NCBI RefSeq assembly: GCF_900090205.1
Contig: NZ_LT607802.1
Coordinates: 2,853,804 to 2,917,803, forward strand
Length of the DNA stretch: 64,000 bases
Reading direction: 5' to 3'
DNA from: Vogesella sp. LIG4
GTDB lineage: Bacteria; Pseudomonadota; Gammaproteobacteria; Burkholderiales; Chromobacteriaceae
The notes beneath the pieces were generated by a model. The model had not been told where the DNA came from, did no database searches, and saw only the letters and a list, made by a program, of their open reading frames with translations. Made by a program: the position numbers and the translations under genes. Shown here piece by piece: positions 44,473 through 53,571 of the stretch (position 1 is the stretch's first letter; every line of letters begins with the position of its first letter).

Positions 44473-44781
44473 ATGCAATCGCGTCGCAGTTTTCTGATTC
44501 ATAGCGTGGGTGTGGTTTCCGCCCTGGCAATGGCCCGTACCGCATTGGCTGCCAGCCCGAAGGTGGACGAGAAGGACCCGGCCGCCGTATCCCTGGGTTA
44601 TGCCGCCGACGCCAGCAAGATGGACAAGGCCAAGCATCCGAAATACGCCGCTGGCCAGTCCTGTAGCAACTGCCAGTTCTTCCAGGGCAAGGCCGGCGAC
44701 GCTTTCGGCCCCTGTCCGATGCTGGGCGGCAAGCAGGTTTCCGCCAAGGGCTGGTGTAATGTGTATGCCAAGAAAGCCTGA
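44473..44781 (+). CDS. High-potential iron-sulfur protein (HiPIP)
   Basis: 102-aa periplasmic electron carrier with one [4Fe-4S] cluster. A twin-arginine-type signal (SRRSFLIHSVGVV, cut near residue 26) is followed by the mature domain with four cysteines at 64, 67, 81 and 95 in the pattern CxxCxFF..CPMLGGK..GWC. Folded cluster proteins need Tat export. A TatA-like gene follows 70 bases later, which fits. It may donate electrons to a terminal oxidase or to denitrification enzymes. AGGAG before the ATG. Confidence 0.95.
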   Translation: MQSRRSFLIHSVGVVSALAMARTALAASPKVDEKDPAAVSLGYAADASKMDKAKHPKYAAGQSCSNCQFFQGKAGDAFGPCPMLGGKQVSAKGWCNVYAKKA

Positions 44782-44851
44782 TTGACGGGCTGTCGCCACG
44801 GTTGGCCGCAAGGCCGCCGTGGTTTTTCGTGGTGGCAACAAGGAAGCAATA

Positions 44852-45025
44852 ATGGGTGAATTCAGTCTGATGCACTGGCTGATCGTGCTGCTGGTGGTGA
44901 TGCTGGTGTTTGGCGGCAGCAAGCTGCGCACCGCGGGCGAGGACCTGGGTGCGGCCGTGCGCGGCTTCAAGCGCGGCATGCGCGGCGACGATGCGCCCCG
45001 TCACGGTGACGAACCGGGCGCGTGA
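44852..45025 (+). CDS. TatA/TatE-like twin-arginine translocase subunit
   Basis: 57 aa: a single N-terminal helix ([21 protein letters not shown]), then the amphipathic helix ([15 protein letters not shown]) and a short charged tail. This is the TatA pattern, including FGxxKL, although the family more often has LP where this protein has RT. tatB and tatC are absent nearby, so it is likely an extra subunit. Its gene follows HiPIP, a Tat substrate. AAGGA six bases before the ATG. Confidence 0.88.
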   Translation: MGEFSLMHWLIVLLVVMLVFGGSKLRTAGEDLGAAVRGFKRGMRGDDAPRHGDEPGA

Positions 45026-45035
45026 GTTCCGCGCT

Positions 45036-45061
45036 ACACGCGCCAGCGCTGGCGTGTTTTT
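45036..45061 (+). terminator. Terminator after tatA-like gene
   Basis: ACACGCGCCAGC and GCTGGCGTGT form a stem with a two-base bulge, followed by five T. Confidence 0.75.
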
Positions 45062-45201
45062 GATCATGGTCCGCACTGCGGGCCATTTGTTTTTGCGGCT
45101 GCCGGTGCTGCTTGCCGCAGGGGCCGGGAGGTGCGCGTCAGCGCGTCATGCGTGATCGCGCGGTTCGGTGGGTATGGGCGGCCTGGGTTGGCCGCAAGCC
45201 C

Positions 45202-45849
45202 TCATGCCGCCGGGTGGCGGGCCTGCAGTTCGGTAAAGGCCGGCAGGAATTCCGGGGTGACGTAGGGCTTGAGCAGCGCCAGAACCTGATGCACGCCGCG
45301 GTGGCCGGAGGCTTCGGTGATCGGCGCCTTGGGGCGTGCGGTCTGCTCGAAGGCGAACCAGAATTTCACCACCAGCCAGATGTTCACCGATACCGCTTCG
45401 ATGTCTTCCAGCGCCATCTTCAGCAGCCCCAGGTGGATGAATTGGCGGAAGTGCTGTTCCAGCATGGTTTTCAGCTCGCTGTTGACGAACTGGTGGTAGT
45501 CGGCCTGCAGCTGCGGGTTGCGCGCGATCAGCCCCGGCAGGTCGTAGAACATGAAGCGGAAGCGCCACATCGCCTCGAAGGCGGTTTCCAGGTAGTTCAC
45601 CAGGTCGTTCACGTCCATGCTGCGGCCTTGCGGTACGGCCAAACGTTCGGTGATGAAGCGGCGGTAGTGCAGGAAGATCTGGTAGACGATCTCTTCCTTG
45701 TTGCGGAAGTGGTAGTACAGGTTGCCCGGGCTGATGCCCAGGTGGGCGGCGATGTGGTTGGTGGTGATGCTGCGCTCGCCGTGCTCGTTGAACAGCGCCA
45801 GGCTTTCTTCAACGATGCGGTCGTAGGTCTTGATCCGGGGCTTGGGCAT
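45202..45849 (-). CDS. TetR family regulator
   Basis: 215 aa. HTH of TetR type: SITTNHIAAHLGISPGNLYYH, given in two parts as TTNHIAAHLGIS and PGNLYYHF. The C-terminal half is hydrophobic and would bind a ligand. It starts three bases after the mechanosensitive channel gene and follows prfC in the same direction. Targets unknown; it may regulate the channel or a distant operon. Confidence 0.9.
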   Translation of the reverse strand: MPKPRIKTYDRIVEESLALFNEHGERSITTNHIAAHLGISPGNLYYHFRNKEEIVYQIFLHYRRFITERLAVPQGRSMDVNDLVNYLETAFEAMWRFRFMFYDLPGLIARNPQLQADYHQFVNSELKTMLEQHFRQFIHLGLLKMALEDIEAVSVNIWLVVKFWFAFEQTARPKAPITEASGHRGVHQVLALLKPYVTPEFLPAFTELQARHPAA

Positions 45850-45852
45850 GGC

Positions 45853-46716
45853 TCAGTGGTGGTCGGCGTGGGTGTCGGGTTGGCTGCCGTTTTCCGGGAA
45901 GCAGTCAAACAAAAAGCGCCGCAGTATGGCCTGCTCGACGCGCTGCCTCTCGCGCGGCGGCACGGCGTAGCGCAGGATGATGCGGTATTCCTTTTCGCTG
46001 GCCGGCTGCAGCGAGATGCGCGGCGTTACCGACGGCGTATCCAGCAGCAGCTTGCTTTCCAGCATGGCCATGTGGGCGCGTGCGCCTTCCAGGTGGGTGG
46101 CGCACACTTCGTCGGCGATGGCCTGCAGCAGCCGCTCCGCCCGGGCCGGTTTCAGGCTGTAGGGCAGCGGGATGGTGAGGATGTGCATCACGTAGTCGCC
46201 GGTGAAGTTCTCGCGCGCCACCGCCTGGGTGAGCAGCATGCTGTTGGGGAAGCTCAGCATGCGGCCGGTGATCTGGTGCGCGTCGTGGCGCGGGCCGATC
46301 TCCAGCACGGAGGTGGACAGCATGGTGATGTCCGTCACCCGGCCGCGCAGGGTGCCGATCTCGATGATGTCACCCAGCTGGTAGGTATTGCCCAGCGAGC
46401 GCACCAGGCCGCCGCCCAGGCACATCAGCAGCTCCTTGGTGGCCACCACCAGCGCGGCGGTGAAGGCCACCATCGACAGCGCGATGGTCTGCAGCTCCTG
46501 CGCCCAGATCACCACCAGCCCGCCCATGCCGATGATGAGCATGACGTTGCGCACGTTCACCATCCAGCGGCGGCGTACTTCCACCGGTACCTGCTGGTTG
46601 GCCGCAATGGTGCGCAGGATGCTGGCGTGCACCAGCAGCAGTACCACGATCAGCACACCGGAGTGGGCGAGGGCGGTACCGTAGAGGTGCAGCAGTTCGG
46701 CAAGCCAGGCGGGCAT
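45853..46716 (-). CDS. MscS-family mechanosensitive channel
   Basis: 287 aa. Three to four helices at the N-terminus, the pore-lining segment [19 protein letters not shown], then the MscS beta domain with [20 protein letters not shown], given as [13 protein letters not shown] and [14 protein letters not shown]. These channels open under membrane tension in hypo-osmotic shock. It lies 13 bases downstream of prfC and three bases upstream of a TetR gene, suggesting one transcript. Confidence 0.9.
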   Translation of the reverse strand: MPAWLAELLHLYGTALAHSGVLIVVLLLVHASILRTIAANQQVPVEVRRRWMVNVRNVMLIIGMGGLVVIWAQELQTIALSMVAFTAALVVATKELLMCLGGGLVRSLGNTYQLGDIIEIGTLRGRVTDITMLSTSVLEIGPRHDAHQITGRMLSFPNSMLLTQAVARENFTGDYVMHILTIPLPYSLKPARAERLLQAIADEVCATHLEGARAHMAMLESKLLLDTPSVTPRISLQPASEKEYRIILRYAVPPRERQRVEQAILRRFLFDCFPENGSQPDTHADHH

Positions 46717-46729
46717 GGGCGTTCCCGGG

Positions 46730-48340
46730 TCAGTCGTTGAGCTTCACCGCGTGCTCGCGGGTTTCGTGGAACACGATGTCCGGCCAGCGTTCCTGGGTCA
46801 GCGCCAGGTTGACGCGGTTGGGCGCCAGGTAAGCCAGGTTGCCGCCGGCGTCGGTGGCGATATTCATCACCAGCGCGTCGCCGAAATCGCCGAGCTTCTT
46901 GCGGTCGTCGCAGCTGAACCAGCGCGCCGACCAGATGTTGCAGGATTCGAATACCGCGTCCACGCCGTACTCCGCGGCCAGGCGCGATGCCACCACTTCG
47001 AACTGCAGCACGCCTACCGCGCCCAGGATCAGGTCGCCGCCGCTGTGCGGCTTGAATACCTGCACCGCGCCTTCTTCGCCCAGCTGCTGCAGGCCTTTCT
47101 GCAGCTGCTTGAGCTTCAGCGGGTTCTTGATGCGCACGCTGCGGAACAGCTCCGGCGCAAAGAACGGAATGCCGGTGAAGGCCAGCTCTTCGCCTTCGCT
47201 GAAGCTGTCGCCGATCTGGATATTGCCGTGGTTGGGAATGCCGATGATGTCGCCGGCAAAGGCTTCTTCCACGATCTCGCGGTCGTGCGACATGAAGGTC
47301 ACCACGCTGGAGGCGGCGATGTCACGATTCAGGCGCAGGTGCTTCATCTTCATGCCGCGCTCGAACTGGCCGGAGCACACACGCAGGAAGGCGATGCGGT
47401 CGCGGTGTTTCGGGTCCATGTTTGCCTGGATCTTGAACACGAAGCCGGAGAACTTGCCTTCTACCGGGTTCACATCGCGCAGGGTGGCGTCGCGCACTTG
47501 CGGTGCCGGCGCCCAGTCGATCAGCGCGTTCAGGATCTCGCGCACGCCGAAGTTGTTGATGGCGGAGCCGAAGAACACCGGGGTCAGCTCGCCGGCCAGG
47601 AATTCGTCCAGGCTCCACTCGTTGGAGGCGCCTTTCACCAGCTCGATCTCCATGCGCAGCTGTTCCATTTCCAGCGGGAACAGTTCGTCCAGGCGCGGGT
47701 TGTCGATGCCCTTGATTACCTCGATATCGGTAATCAGCTTCTCGCTGCCGGCTTCGAACAGGATCACTTCATCGGTGAGCAGGCTGTACACGCCACGGAA
47801 CGACTTGCCCATGCCGATAGGCCAGGTGATCGGCGAGCAGCGGATCTTCAGGATGCTTTCCACCTCGTCCAGCAGTTCCAGCGAATCGCGCACTTCACGG
47901 TCGTACTTGTTCATGAAGGTGACGATGGGCGTGCTGCGCAGGCGGCAGACGTTGAGCAGCTTGATGGTCTGCTCCTCCACGCCCTTGGCGGCGTCAATCA
48001 CCATCAGCGCGCTGTCCACCGCGGTCAGTACCCGGTAGGTATCCTCGGAGAAATCCTGGTGGCCCGGGGTGTCCAGCAGGTTCACCGTGTGCTCGCGGTA
48101 ATCGAACTGCATTACCGACGAGGCGACCGAGATGCCGCGCTGCTTTTCGATCTCCATCCAGTCGGAGGTGGCGAACTTGCCGCCTTTCTTGCCCTTCACC
48201 GTGCCGGCCATCTGGATGGCACCGGAGAACAGCAGCAGTTTTTCGGTAAGCGTGGTCTTACCGGCATCGGGGTGGGAGATGATGGCGAAGGTGCGACGGC
48301 GGGCGACTTCGTCGGCAATGCGGGTCAATTCGGCGGACAT
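46730..48340 (-). CDS. prfC: Peptide chain release factor 3
   Basis: 536-aa translational GTPase that removes RF1/RF2 from the ribosome after peptide release. G1 is [11 protein letters not shown]2 near [13 protein letters not shown]3 [15 protein letters not shown]4 TFMNKYDRE. Domains II and III follow, ending in the HAVKLND tail. The ATG at 48340 gives the family start [20 protein letters not shown]. Standard length. Confidence 0.97.
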   Translation of the reverse strand: MSAELTRIADEVARRRTFAIISHPDAGKTTLTEKLLLFSGAIQMAGTVKGKKGGKFATSDWMEIEKQRGISVASSVMQFDYREHTVNLLDTPGHQDFSEDTYRVLTAVDSALMVIDAAKGVEEQTIKLLNVCRLRSTPIVTFMNKYDREVRDSLELLDEVESILKIRCSPITWPIGMGKSFRGVYSLLTDEVILFEAGSEKLITDIEVIKGIDNPRLDELFPLEMEQLRMEIELVKGASNEWSLDEFLAGELTPVFFGSAINNFGVREILNALIDWAPAPQVRDATLRDVNPVEGKFSGFVFKIQANMDPKHRDRIAFLRVCSGQFERGMKMKHLRLNRDIAASSVVTFMSHDREIVEEAFAGDIIGIPNHGNIQIGDSFSEGEELAFTGIPFFAPELFRSVRIKNPLKLKQLQKGLQQLGEEGAVQVFKPHSGGDLILGAVGVLQFEVVASRLAAEYGVDAVFESCNIWSARWFSCDDRKKLGDFGDALVMNIATDAGGNLAYLAPNRVNLALTQERWPDIVFHETREHAVKLND

Positions 48341-48523
48341 GGCTCTGGCGGTTGGAAAATTCGGAAAAAACAGCGGATTGTACTTGAGTTTGACGCTGGC
48401 GTAGAGGGGAAGGTGCGTAGCCGGCGGCGGCGCGCCCTTGCGGCCAACCTTGCTGCTGTCAGGGTCGGCTTTTATCGCCCGGCACGCTACAATTGCTGCT
48501 TTGCCGCAAGGGAGAAACGCCCG

Positions 48524-49138
48524 ATGTTTACCGGTATCGTGCAGGGGATGGCCCGTGTGGTCGCCATCGAGGAACGACCTGGCTTTCGCACCCACCAGGT
48601 GGCCTTACCCGCCGAGCTGCTGCCCGGCCTGCAGATCGGCGCTTCGGTAGCGCACAACGGCTGCTGCCTTACCGTGACGCACATCGACGGCGATGTGGTG
48701 AGCTTCGACCTGATGGCCGAGACGCTGCGGCTGACCAATCTGGGCGAGCTGCAGGCGGGCGACGCCGTCAACGTGGAGCGCGCCGCGCGCTTTGGCGACG
48801 ACATCGGCGGCCATGCCATGTCCGGCCACATCATGTGCACCGGCGAGGTGACCGATGTCATCATCACCCCCGACAACCGCACCGTATGGTTCCGCCTGCC
48901 GGTGGAACTGGCCAAATATGTGCTGAAAAAGGGCTATATCGGCATAGACGGCTGCAGCCTCACCATCGGCGATGTGCAGGGTGACCGCTTCTGCGTGCAC
49001 CTGATTCCGGAAACCCTGCAGCGCACGCTGCTGGGTGTGCGCAAGGTGGGCGACCGGATCAATATCGAGATCGACCCGCAGACGCAGGCCATCGTTGATA
49101 CCGTGGAACGGGTGTTGGCGGCGCGGGCAGGGCAGTAG
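48524..49138 (+). CDS. ribE: Riboflavin synthase, alpha subunit
   Basis: 204 aa. Two lumazine-binding repeats, the first starting [12 protein letters not shown] with [11 protein letters not shown], the second starting [14 protein letters not shown] and [13 protein letters not shown]. It joins two lumazines to give riboflavin. The ATG at 48524 is the family start. TACAAT at about 48488 may be the -10. Upstream I see no FMN riboswitch. Followed by ribBX-like and ribH genes. Confidence 0.97.
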   Translation: MFTGIVQGMARVVAIEERPGFRTHQVALPAELLPGLQIGASVAHNGCCLTVTHIDGDVVSFDLMAETLRLTNLGELQAGDAVNVERAARFGDDIGGHAMSGHIMCTGEVTDVIITPDNRTVWFRLPVELAKYVLKKGYIGIDGCSLTIGDVQGDRFCVHLIPETLQRTLLGVRKVGDRINIEIDPQTQAIVDTVERVLAARAGQ

Positions 49139-49142
49139 CGGC

Positions 49143-49511
49143 GTGGGCTTGTTCGTCGAGGTGCCGGACAGCGCGCGGGGTTTGCAGCAGGAAAATGCCT
49201 GGCAGCAGCACTGCCGCGACCTGCAGCTGCCCTGCGTGGTGCTGCGGCTGGGCGGCAAGCACCACGCCGACGTATGCTGGGATCACATCACCTACAACCC
49301 GCTGCGCGACCAGCAACTGTTCGACATCGACACGCACGCCGTAAAAATCATTTTTCAGCGCCATGCCGGCAGCCGTTCGCGCTGCTTCATCGAAGACGGC
49401 ATGGTGACGTTTACCCGGCTGGACATTGACCACGCCCGTGCTGCCGCCGCCGAGCTGTACCGGCTGGTGCAGCGCGCGGCGGGCAAACCGGCGGACGCAG
49501 AGGACAACAAT
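49143..49511 (+). CDS. In-frame coding extension ahead of ribBX (123 codons), unknown domain
   Basis: From GTG 49143, four bases after ribE, the frame runs without a stop into ribBX. Codon use is strongly GC3, as in real genes here, and the peptide ([20 protein letters not shown], then [17 protein letters not shown]) looks like a folded domain, not a shadow. It may be an N-terminal fusion domain of the next protein or a coding region read without its own stop. The ribosome site in front of 49512 suggests that both forms could be made. I do not recognise the domain. Confidence 0.5.
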
Positions 49512-50627
49512 ATGACTATCTCCCCGATCCAGGACATCATCGCCGACATCAAGGCCGGCAAAATGGTAGTGCTGATGGATGCTGAAGACCGCGAAAACGA
49601 AGGCGACCTGGTAATGGCCGCCGAGCACGTGACGCCGGAAGCCATCAACTTCATGGCCAAGTACGGCCGTGGCCTGATCTGCCTCACGCTCACCGAAGAG
49701 CGCTGCAAACAGCTCAATCTGCCGATGATGGCCACCAACAACGGCACCAGCTTCGGCACCAACTTCACCGTGTCCATCGAGGCTGCCGAGGGCGTGACCA
49801 CCGGCATTTCCGCCGCCGACCGTGCGCATACCACGCTGGTGGCGGTGGCGCGCGACGCCCGCCCCACCGACATCGTGCAGCCGGGCCACGTGTTCCCGCT
49901 CAAGGCGCAGAAGGGCGGCGTGCTGGTGCGTGCCGGCCATACCGAAGCCGGTTGCGACCTGGCGCGCCTGGGCGGGCTGGAGCCGGCATCGGTGATCTGC
50001 GAGATCATGAACGACGACGGCACGATGGCACGCCTGCCGGAGCTGCTGGAGTTCGCCCAGCAGCACGGTCTGAAAGTGGGCACCATCGCCGACCTGATCC
50101 ACCACCGCAGCCGCACCGAGTGCTTCGTGGAAGAAGTGGGCCAGCGCCTGGCCGAGACCCCGTTCGGCACTTTCAAGCTGCATGTATTCCAGGACGTGCT
50201 GACCCGGGCTACCCACCTGGCGCTGGTATGCGGCCAACCCGATGCCGAGCGCGACACCCTGGTGCGCGTGCACGAGCCGCTGTCGGTCATGGATCTGCTG
50301 GATCCGATGGGCGGCAAGCACAGCTGGACGGTGCCCAACGCGCTGGAAGAAATCGCCGAACAGGGTTGCGGCGTGGTGATCCTGCTGCACCGCCCGGAAT
50401 CCGGCACCGACCTGCTGGCGCGTGCGCTGCCGGAACAGGTGGATGCCAACGCTCGCCAGCGCTGGGACAGCAAGACCTTCGGCATCGGCGCGCAGATGTT
50501 GCGCGCGCTGGGGGTTGGCCGCATGAAGCTGATGGCCTCGCCGATCAACCTGCCGTCGATGACCGGTTTCGGCCTGGAAGTGACCGGCTTTGCACAGCCG
50601 GAACACGTGCACATCGATTTGGATTAG
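49512..50627 (+). CDS. ribB: 3,4-dihydroxy-2-butanone 4-phosphate synthase with degenerate GTP cyclohydrolase II domain (RibBX)
   Basis: 371 aa. RibB domain (1-205): [17 protein letters not shown] acid/Arg site and [14 protein letters not shown]. This makes the four-carbon unit for lumazine. The C-terminal GCHII-like domain (from about 210) has [11 protein letters not shown] where active GTP cyclohydrolase II has VRVHSECLTGD with its zinc cysteines. The later RCDCG is also missing. GTP cyclohydrolase activity is therefore unlikely; this is the RibBX arrangement described in Proteobacteria. AGGA seven bases before ATG 49512 supports this start, but the upstream frame is open (see 49143). Confidence 0.9.
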   Translation: MTISPIQDIIADIKAGKMVVLMDAEDRENEGDLVMAAEHVTPEAINFMAKYGRGLICLTLTEERCKQLNLPMMATNNGTSFGTNFTVSIEAAEGVTTGISAADRAHTTLVAVARDARPTDIVQPGHVFPLKAQKGGVLVRAGHTEAGCDLARLGGLEPASVICEIMNDDGTMARLPELLEFAQQHGLKVGTIADLIHHRSRTECFVEEVGQRLAETPFGTFKLHVFQDVLTRATHLALVCGQPDAERDTLVRVHEPLSVMDLLDPMGGKHSWTVPNALEEIAEQGCGVVILLHRPESGTDLLARALPEQVDANARQRWDSKTFGIGAQMLRALGVGRMKLMASPINLPSMTGFGLEVTGFAQPEHVHIDLD

Positions 50628-50642
50628 AATACGCCCCCTTAT

Positions 50643-50692
50643 AGAGCCTGTTTACGATCGTCTGGCTGTAATAAAGATCGTGCACAGGCTCT
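50643..50692. repeat. End-only remnant of the MITE-like family
   Basis: AGAGCCTGTTTACGATC (50643-50659) and its complement at 50676-50692 match with two exceptions. It is a 50-base hairpin between ribBX and ribH and may act on their shared transcript. Confidence 0.65.
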
Positions 50693-50725
50693 TCGTGATT
50701 GGTTTTTGCCGCAAGGAGCTGCTGC

Positions 50726-51193
50726 ATGCTGGATCAGGTCAACACTATCGCCCCCGATTTCTCCGGCAAGGGTCTGAAAATCGGCGTGGTCATGGGCCGT
50801 TTCAATGACAACGTCTGCCACGGCCTGCGCGATGCTTGCCTCGCCGAGCTGGTGAAGCTGGGCGTGGACGCCGGCGACATCACCCTGGCCACCGTGCCGG
50901 GCGCGCTGGAAGTGCCGCTGGTGCTGCAGACCATGGCCAAATCCCGTGCCTTTGACGCGCTGATCGCGCTGGGTGCGGTGATTCGCGGTGAGACCTATCA
51001 CTTTGAACTGGTATCCAACGAATCCGGTGCCGGCGTTACCCGCGTCGGCCTGGATTTCGACATCCCGATCGCCAATGCCATCCTCACCACCGAAAACGAC
51101 GAGCAGGCCGAAGTGCGCATGTCGGTAAAAGGTCGCGAGGCGGCACAGGTGGCGGTCGAGATGGTGAATCTGCACAAGGCCCTGCGCGGCTGA
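50726..51193 (+). CDS. ribH: 6,7-dimethyl-8-ribityllumazine synthase
   Basis: 155 aa. Condenses the RibB product with the pyrimidine to give lumazine. Landmarks: [45 protein letters not shown] and [20 protein letters not shown] seven bases before ATG 50726. It forms a riboflavin block with ribE and ribBX, and nusB follows after an MITE-like element. Confidence 0.97.
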   Translation: MLDQVNTIAPDFSGKGLKIGVVMGRFNDNVCHGLRDACLAELVKLGVDAGDITLATVPGALEVPLVLQTMAKSRAFDALIALGAVIRGETYHFELVSNESGAGVTRVGLDFDIPIANAILTTENDEQAEVRMSVKGREAAQVAVEMVNLHKALRG

Positions 51194-51207
51194 AGTCCTG
51201 CCCCATG

Positions 51208-51303
51208 GGCTCACTAGGGATGCGCATTTACGCTGGGTAAATGCCGCGTCCCTCAGTTTTTTGCCTTGTTTCGCGTGAGCTCGCTAGATCGTGAATACGC
51301 TCT
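51208..51303. mobile_element. MITE-like hairpin element, copy C (truncated)
   Basis: On the minus strand it aligns with copy A over about 90 bases: AGAGCGTATTCACGATCT, GCGAGCT, GCGAAACAAGGC, TGAGGGACGCGG, then the stem CATTTAC-ccagc-GTAAATG. The stem differs from ATTGAC/GTCAAT by paired changes that keep it intact. The far inverted end is missing. It sits in the nusB upstream region. Confidence 0.65.
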
Positions 51304-51341
51304 GAGCCGTACGCCCGCTCTTTACCGAAGGAATTGCCGTA

Positions 51342-51791
51342 ATGAAAACCGCCCGTCGCCGTGCCCGTGAATATGCCGTTCAGGGCATCTACGAATGGCA
51401 ACTGAATGCCGATCGCCCGGCTTCGCTGATCGAAAAGCATCTGCGCGAGAACGACTACTTCCCGAAAGCCGACGAAGCCCTGTTCCGCGAGATCCTGTTC
51501 GGCGTGCTTAACGACGCCGCGCACCTGTCCAAGCTGCTGGTGCCGTTCTACGATCGTGACGCCGCCGAGGTAAGCCCGGTGGAGCGTGCCATCATGCTGA
51601 TGGCGGCGTTCGAACTGACCGCCCACCCGCAGACCCCGTGCCCGGTGATCATCAACGAGGCCATCGAGATCGCCAAGACTTTCGGCGGCACCGACGGCCA
51701 CAAGTTCGTCAACGGCGTGCTGGACAAGCTGGCCGCAGAAGTGCGCGCCGACGAGGTGCAGGCCATCCGCACCCGCCGCCAGGGCGCCTGA
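51342..51791 (+). CDS. nusB: Transcription antitermination factor NusB
   Basis: 149 aa, all-helical, starting MKTARRRAREYAVQGIYEW. Binds BoxA RNA with NusE to allow rRNA read-through. NEAIEIAKTFGGTDGHKFVNG, given as EIAKTFGGTDGHKFVNGVLD, is the family C-terminal signature. The usual neighbours ribH and thiL are on either side. Ends at a terminator. Confidence 0.97.
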   Translation: MKTARRRAREYAVQGIYEWQLNADRPASLIEKHLRENDYFPKADEALFREILFGVLNDAAHLSKLLVPFYDRDAAEVSPVERAIMLMAAFELTAHPQTPCPVIINEAIEIAKTFGGTDGHKFVNGVLDKLAAEVRADEVQAIRTRRQGA

Positions 51792-51813
51792 GCCGTAGCT
51801 TTTAGTTGCTGAC

Positions 51814-51838
51814 AACACCCGCCACGGCGGGTGTTTTT
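51814..51838 (+). terminator. Terminator of nusB
   Basis: AACACCCGCC (51814-51823) pairs with GGCGGGTGTT (51826-51835), followed by T to 51838. Confidence 0.9.
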
Positions 51839-52052
51839 CGTAGGGCGTGTGTACAAGCTCGCGAACCAAGCTCGTAGCTTGGGTTGAGTGTAGCGAAGCC
51901 CAACGTTTACCGAGACTGGTATGGCTGGCTGTCGCGGGTATGAATCGCTGGTTCAACCCGCCCTACGTGGCGCACCATTTTGCCCGGCTCGCGCCAACGG
52001 GTTTGGGGCAAGTCGTTACCGTTCTGGCGCCTGAGTAATCGGAGAAAGCCTT
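51839..52052. other. Intergenic repeat-like region before thiL
   Basis: No gene. It carries CGCGGGTATGAATCGCTGG and TTCAACCCGCCCTACG, the right half of the 119-bp tandem unit at 56548, and a related GTAGGGCG start at 51840. It is a single diverged copy of that hairpin repeat. A promoter for thiL must also be here but is not recognisable. Confidence 0.55.
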
Positions 52053-52100
52053 ATGAACGGTATTGCCGCTTCGGCGAATGTTTATCTGGGTAGACCATGA
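52053..52100 (+). CDS. Possible upstream peptide coupled to thiL (15 aa)
   Basis: MNGIAASANVYLGRP with GGAGA eight bases before its ATG. Its TGA overlaps the thiL start as ATGA. thiL itself has no good ribosome site, so ribosomes may reach it by finishing this small ORF. It may be a coupling device and not a functional peptide. Confidence 0.35.
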   Translation: MNGIAASANVYLGRP

Positions 52101-53041
52101 ACGAATTCGACCTGATCCGCCGCTACTTCACCCACCCCGCCAGCGGCGCGGTGCTGGGCGTGGGCGACGATGCCGCCATCCTGCGGCCTAGCCCCGGCCA
52201 TGATCTGCACGTGTCCGCCGACATGCTGGTGTCCGGGCGCCACTTCTTTGCCGATGTCGACCCGGAGGCGCTGGGCCACAAGACGCTGGCAGTGAACCTG
52301 TCCGACATGGCCGCCATGGGTGCCACGCCGCGCTGGGCGTTGCTCACCCTGGCGCTGCCGCAGCTGGACGAGGCCTGGGTGGCGGCGTTCGCACGCGGCT
52401 TTTTCGGCCTGGCAGCGGCGCACGGCGTCAGCGTGGTGGGCGGCGATACCACCCGCGGCCCGCTGACGCTGTCGGTGACCATCATGGGCGAGACGCCGCA
52501 GGGCCAGGCGCTGCGCCGCGACGGCGCGCGTGCTGGCGACGATATATGGGTCTCCGGCCAGCTCGGCCTGGCCGCCGCCGCGCTGCACAGCCGCCTGGGC
52601 AAGCTGCCCGGCATCGCGCTGCCGGCGGACTGCCAGCAGCAGCTGGAGCGCCCGCAGCCGCGCGTCGCGCTGGGGCAACTGCTGCTGGGCATTGCCCACG
52701 CCGCGCTGGATGTATCCGACGGCTTTGCCGCCGACCTGTCGCACATCCTGCAGCGCTCGCATTGCGGTGCCGAGGTGTGGCTGGATGCCTTGCCCACCCA
52801 CCCGGCGCTGCAGCCGTGGCGGGCGCAGCTGCTGCCATGCATTGCCGCCGGTGGCGACGACTACGAACTGTGCTTCACCGCGCCGCCGGAACGCGCCGCC
52901 GCAGTGGAAGCTGCCGCGCTGGCCGCCGGGGTGGCGGTGAGCAGGGTTGGCCGCATCACTACCGTGCCGGGTCTGCGCCTGCTGGCGGCGGACGGCAGCG
53001 AACTGCAACTGGAAAGGCTGGGTTATGACCACTTCGCGTAA
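52097..53041 (+). CDS. thiL: Thiamine-monophosphate kinase
   Basis: 314 aa. Phosphorylates thiamine phosphate to thiamine pyrophosphate, the active cofactor. The PurM-like fold shows GVGDDAAIL, VSADMLVSGRHF, NLSDMAAMGA, SVVGGDTTRGPL, LDVSDGFAADL and GGDDYELCF, matching the family. Its end overlaps pgpA by 17 bases. The order nusB-thiL-pgpA is conserved in many Proteobacteria. Confidence 0.97.
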   Translation: MNEFDLIRRYFTHPASGAVLGVGDDAAILRPSPGHDLHVSADMLVSGRHFFADVDPEALGHKTLAVNLSDMAAMGATPRWALLTLALPQLDEAWVAAFARGFFGLAAAHGVSVVGGDTTRGPLTLSVTIMGETPQGQALRRDGARAGDDIWVSGQLGLAAAALHSRLGKLPGIALPADCQQQLERPQPRVALGQLLLGIAHAALDVSDGFAADLSHILQRSHCGAEVWLDALPTHPALQPWRAQLLPCIAAGGDDYELCFTAPPERAAAVEAAALAAGVAVSRVGRITTVPGLRLLAADGSELQLERLGYDHFA

Positions 53042-53513
53042 ACCGGATCTACGGTTTCTGCTGGCCAGCCCGGCGCATTTTCTGGCGCTGGGTTTCGGCA
53101 GCGGGCTGATCACCCCGGCACCCGGCACCTGGGGCACGCTGGCGGCGCTGCCGCTGGCCTGGCTGCTGCTGCAACTGGGGGTGACCGGTGCCGCGCTGGC
53201 CTGGCTCACGCTGCCGCTGTTCCTGCTCGGGGTGTGGGTGTGCGATCGCACCGGCCGTGCGCTGGGCGTGGCCGACAGCGGCCATATCGTCTGGGACGAG
53301 ATTGTCGCCATGCTGCTGGTGCTGGCCTTCGTGCCGGCCACGCCGCTGGCCTGGCTGGCGGCCTTCGCTGCGTTCCGCTTTTTCGACATCATCAAGCCGT
53401 GGCCGATTCGCTGGCTGGATGCGCATGTGCACGGTGGCTTCGGCGTGATGCTGGACGATATCGTTGCTGGCATCTTCGCCACAGTTGTATTGAAATTGAT
53501 ACATTCAATATGA
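53025..53513 (+). CDS. pgpA: Phosphatidylglycerophosphatase A
   Basis: 162-aa membrane enzyme removing phosphate from phosphatidylglycerophosphate. The conserved GFGSGLITPAPGTWGTL, WDEIVAMLLVL and FRFFDIIKPWPIRWLD segments hold the acidic metal residues. Start ATG inside the thiL end. Several hydrophobic helices fit inner-membrane location. Confidence 0.95.
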   Translation: MTTSRKPDLRFLLASPAHFLALGFGSGLITPAPGTWGTLAALPLAWLLLQLGVTGAALAWLTLPLFLLGVWVCDRTGRALGVADSGHIVWDEIVAMLLVLAFVPATPLAWLAAFAAFRFFDIIKPWPIRWLDAHVHGGFGVMLDDIVAGIFATVVLKLIHSI

Positions 53514-53571
53514 AATAAGCATTGTTTTGCCGCTTTTGCCTGCGTACGATGTGGCGAAATTTTTTGCGGCA

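Noticed and set aside
48341..48523. FMN riboswitch ahead of ribE
   Set aside because: I looked for the conserved AGGG..GGTGAAATTCCC-type core and do not see it.
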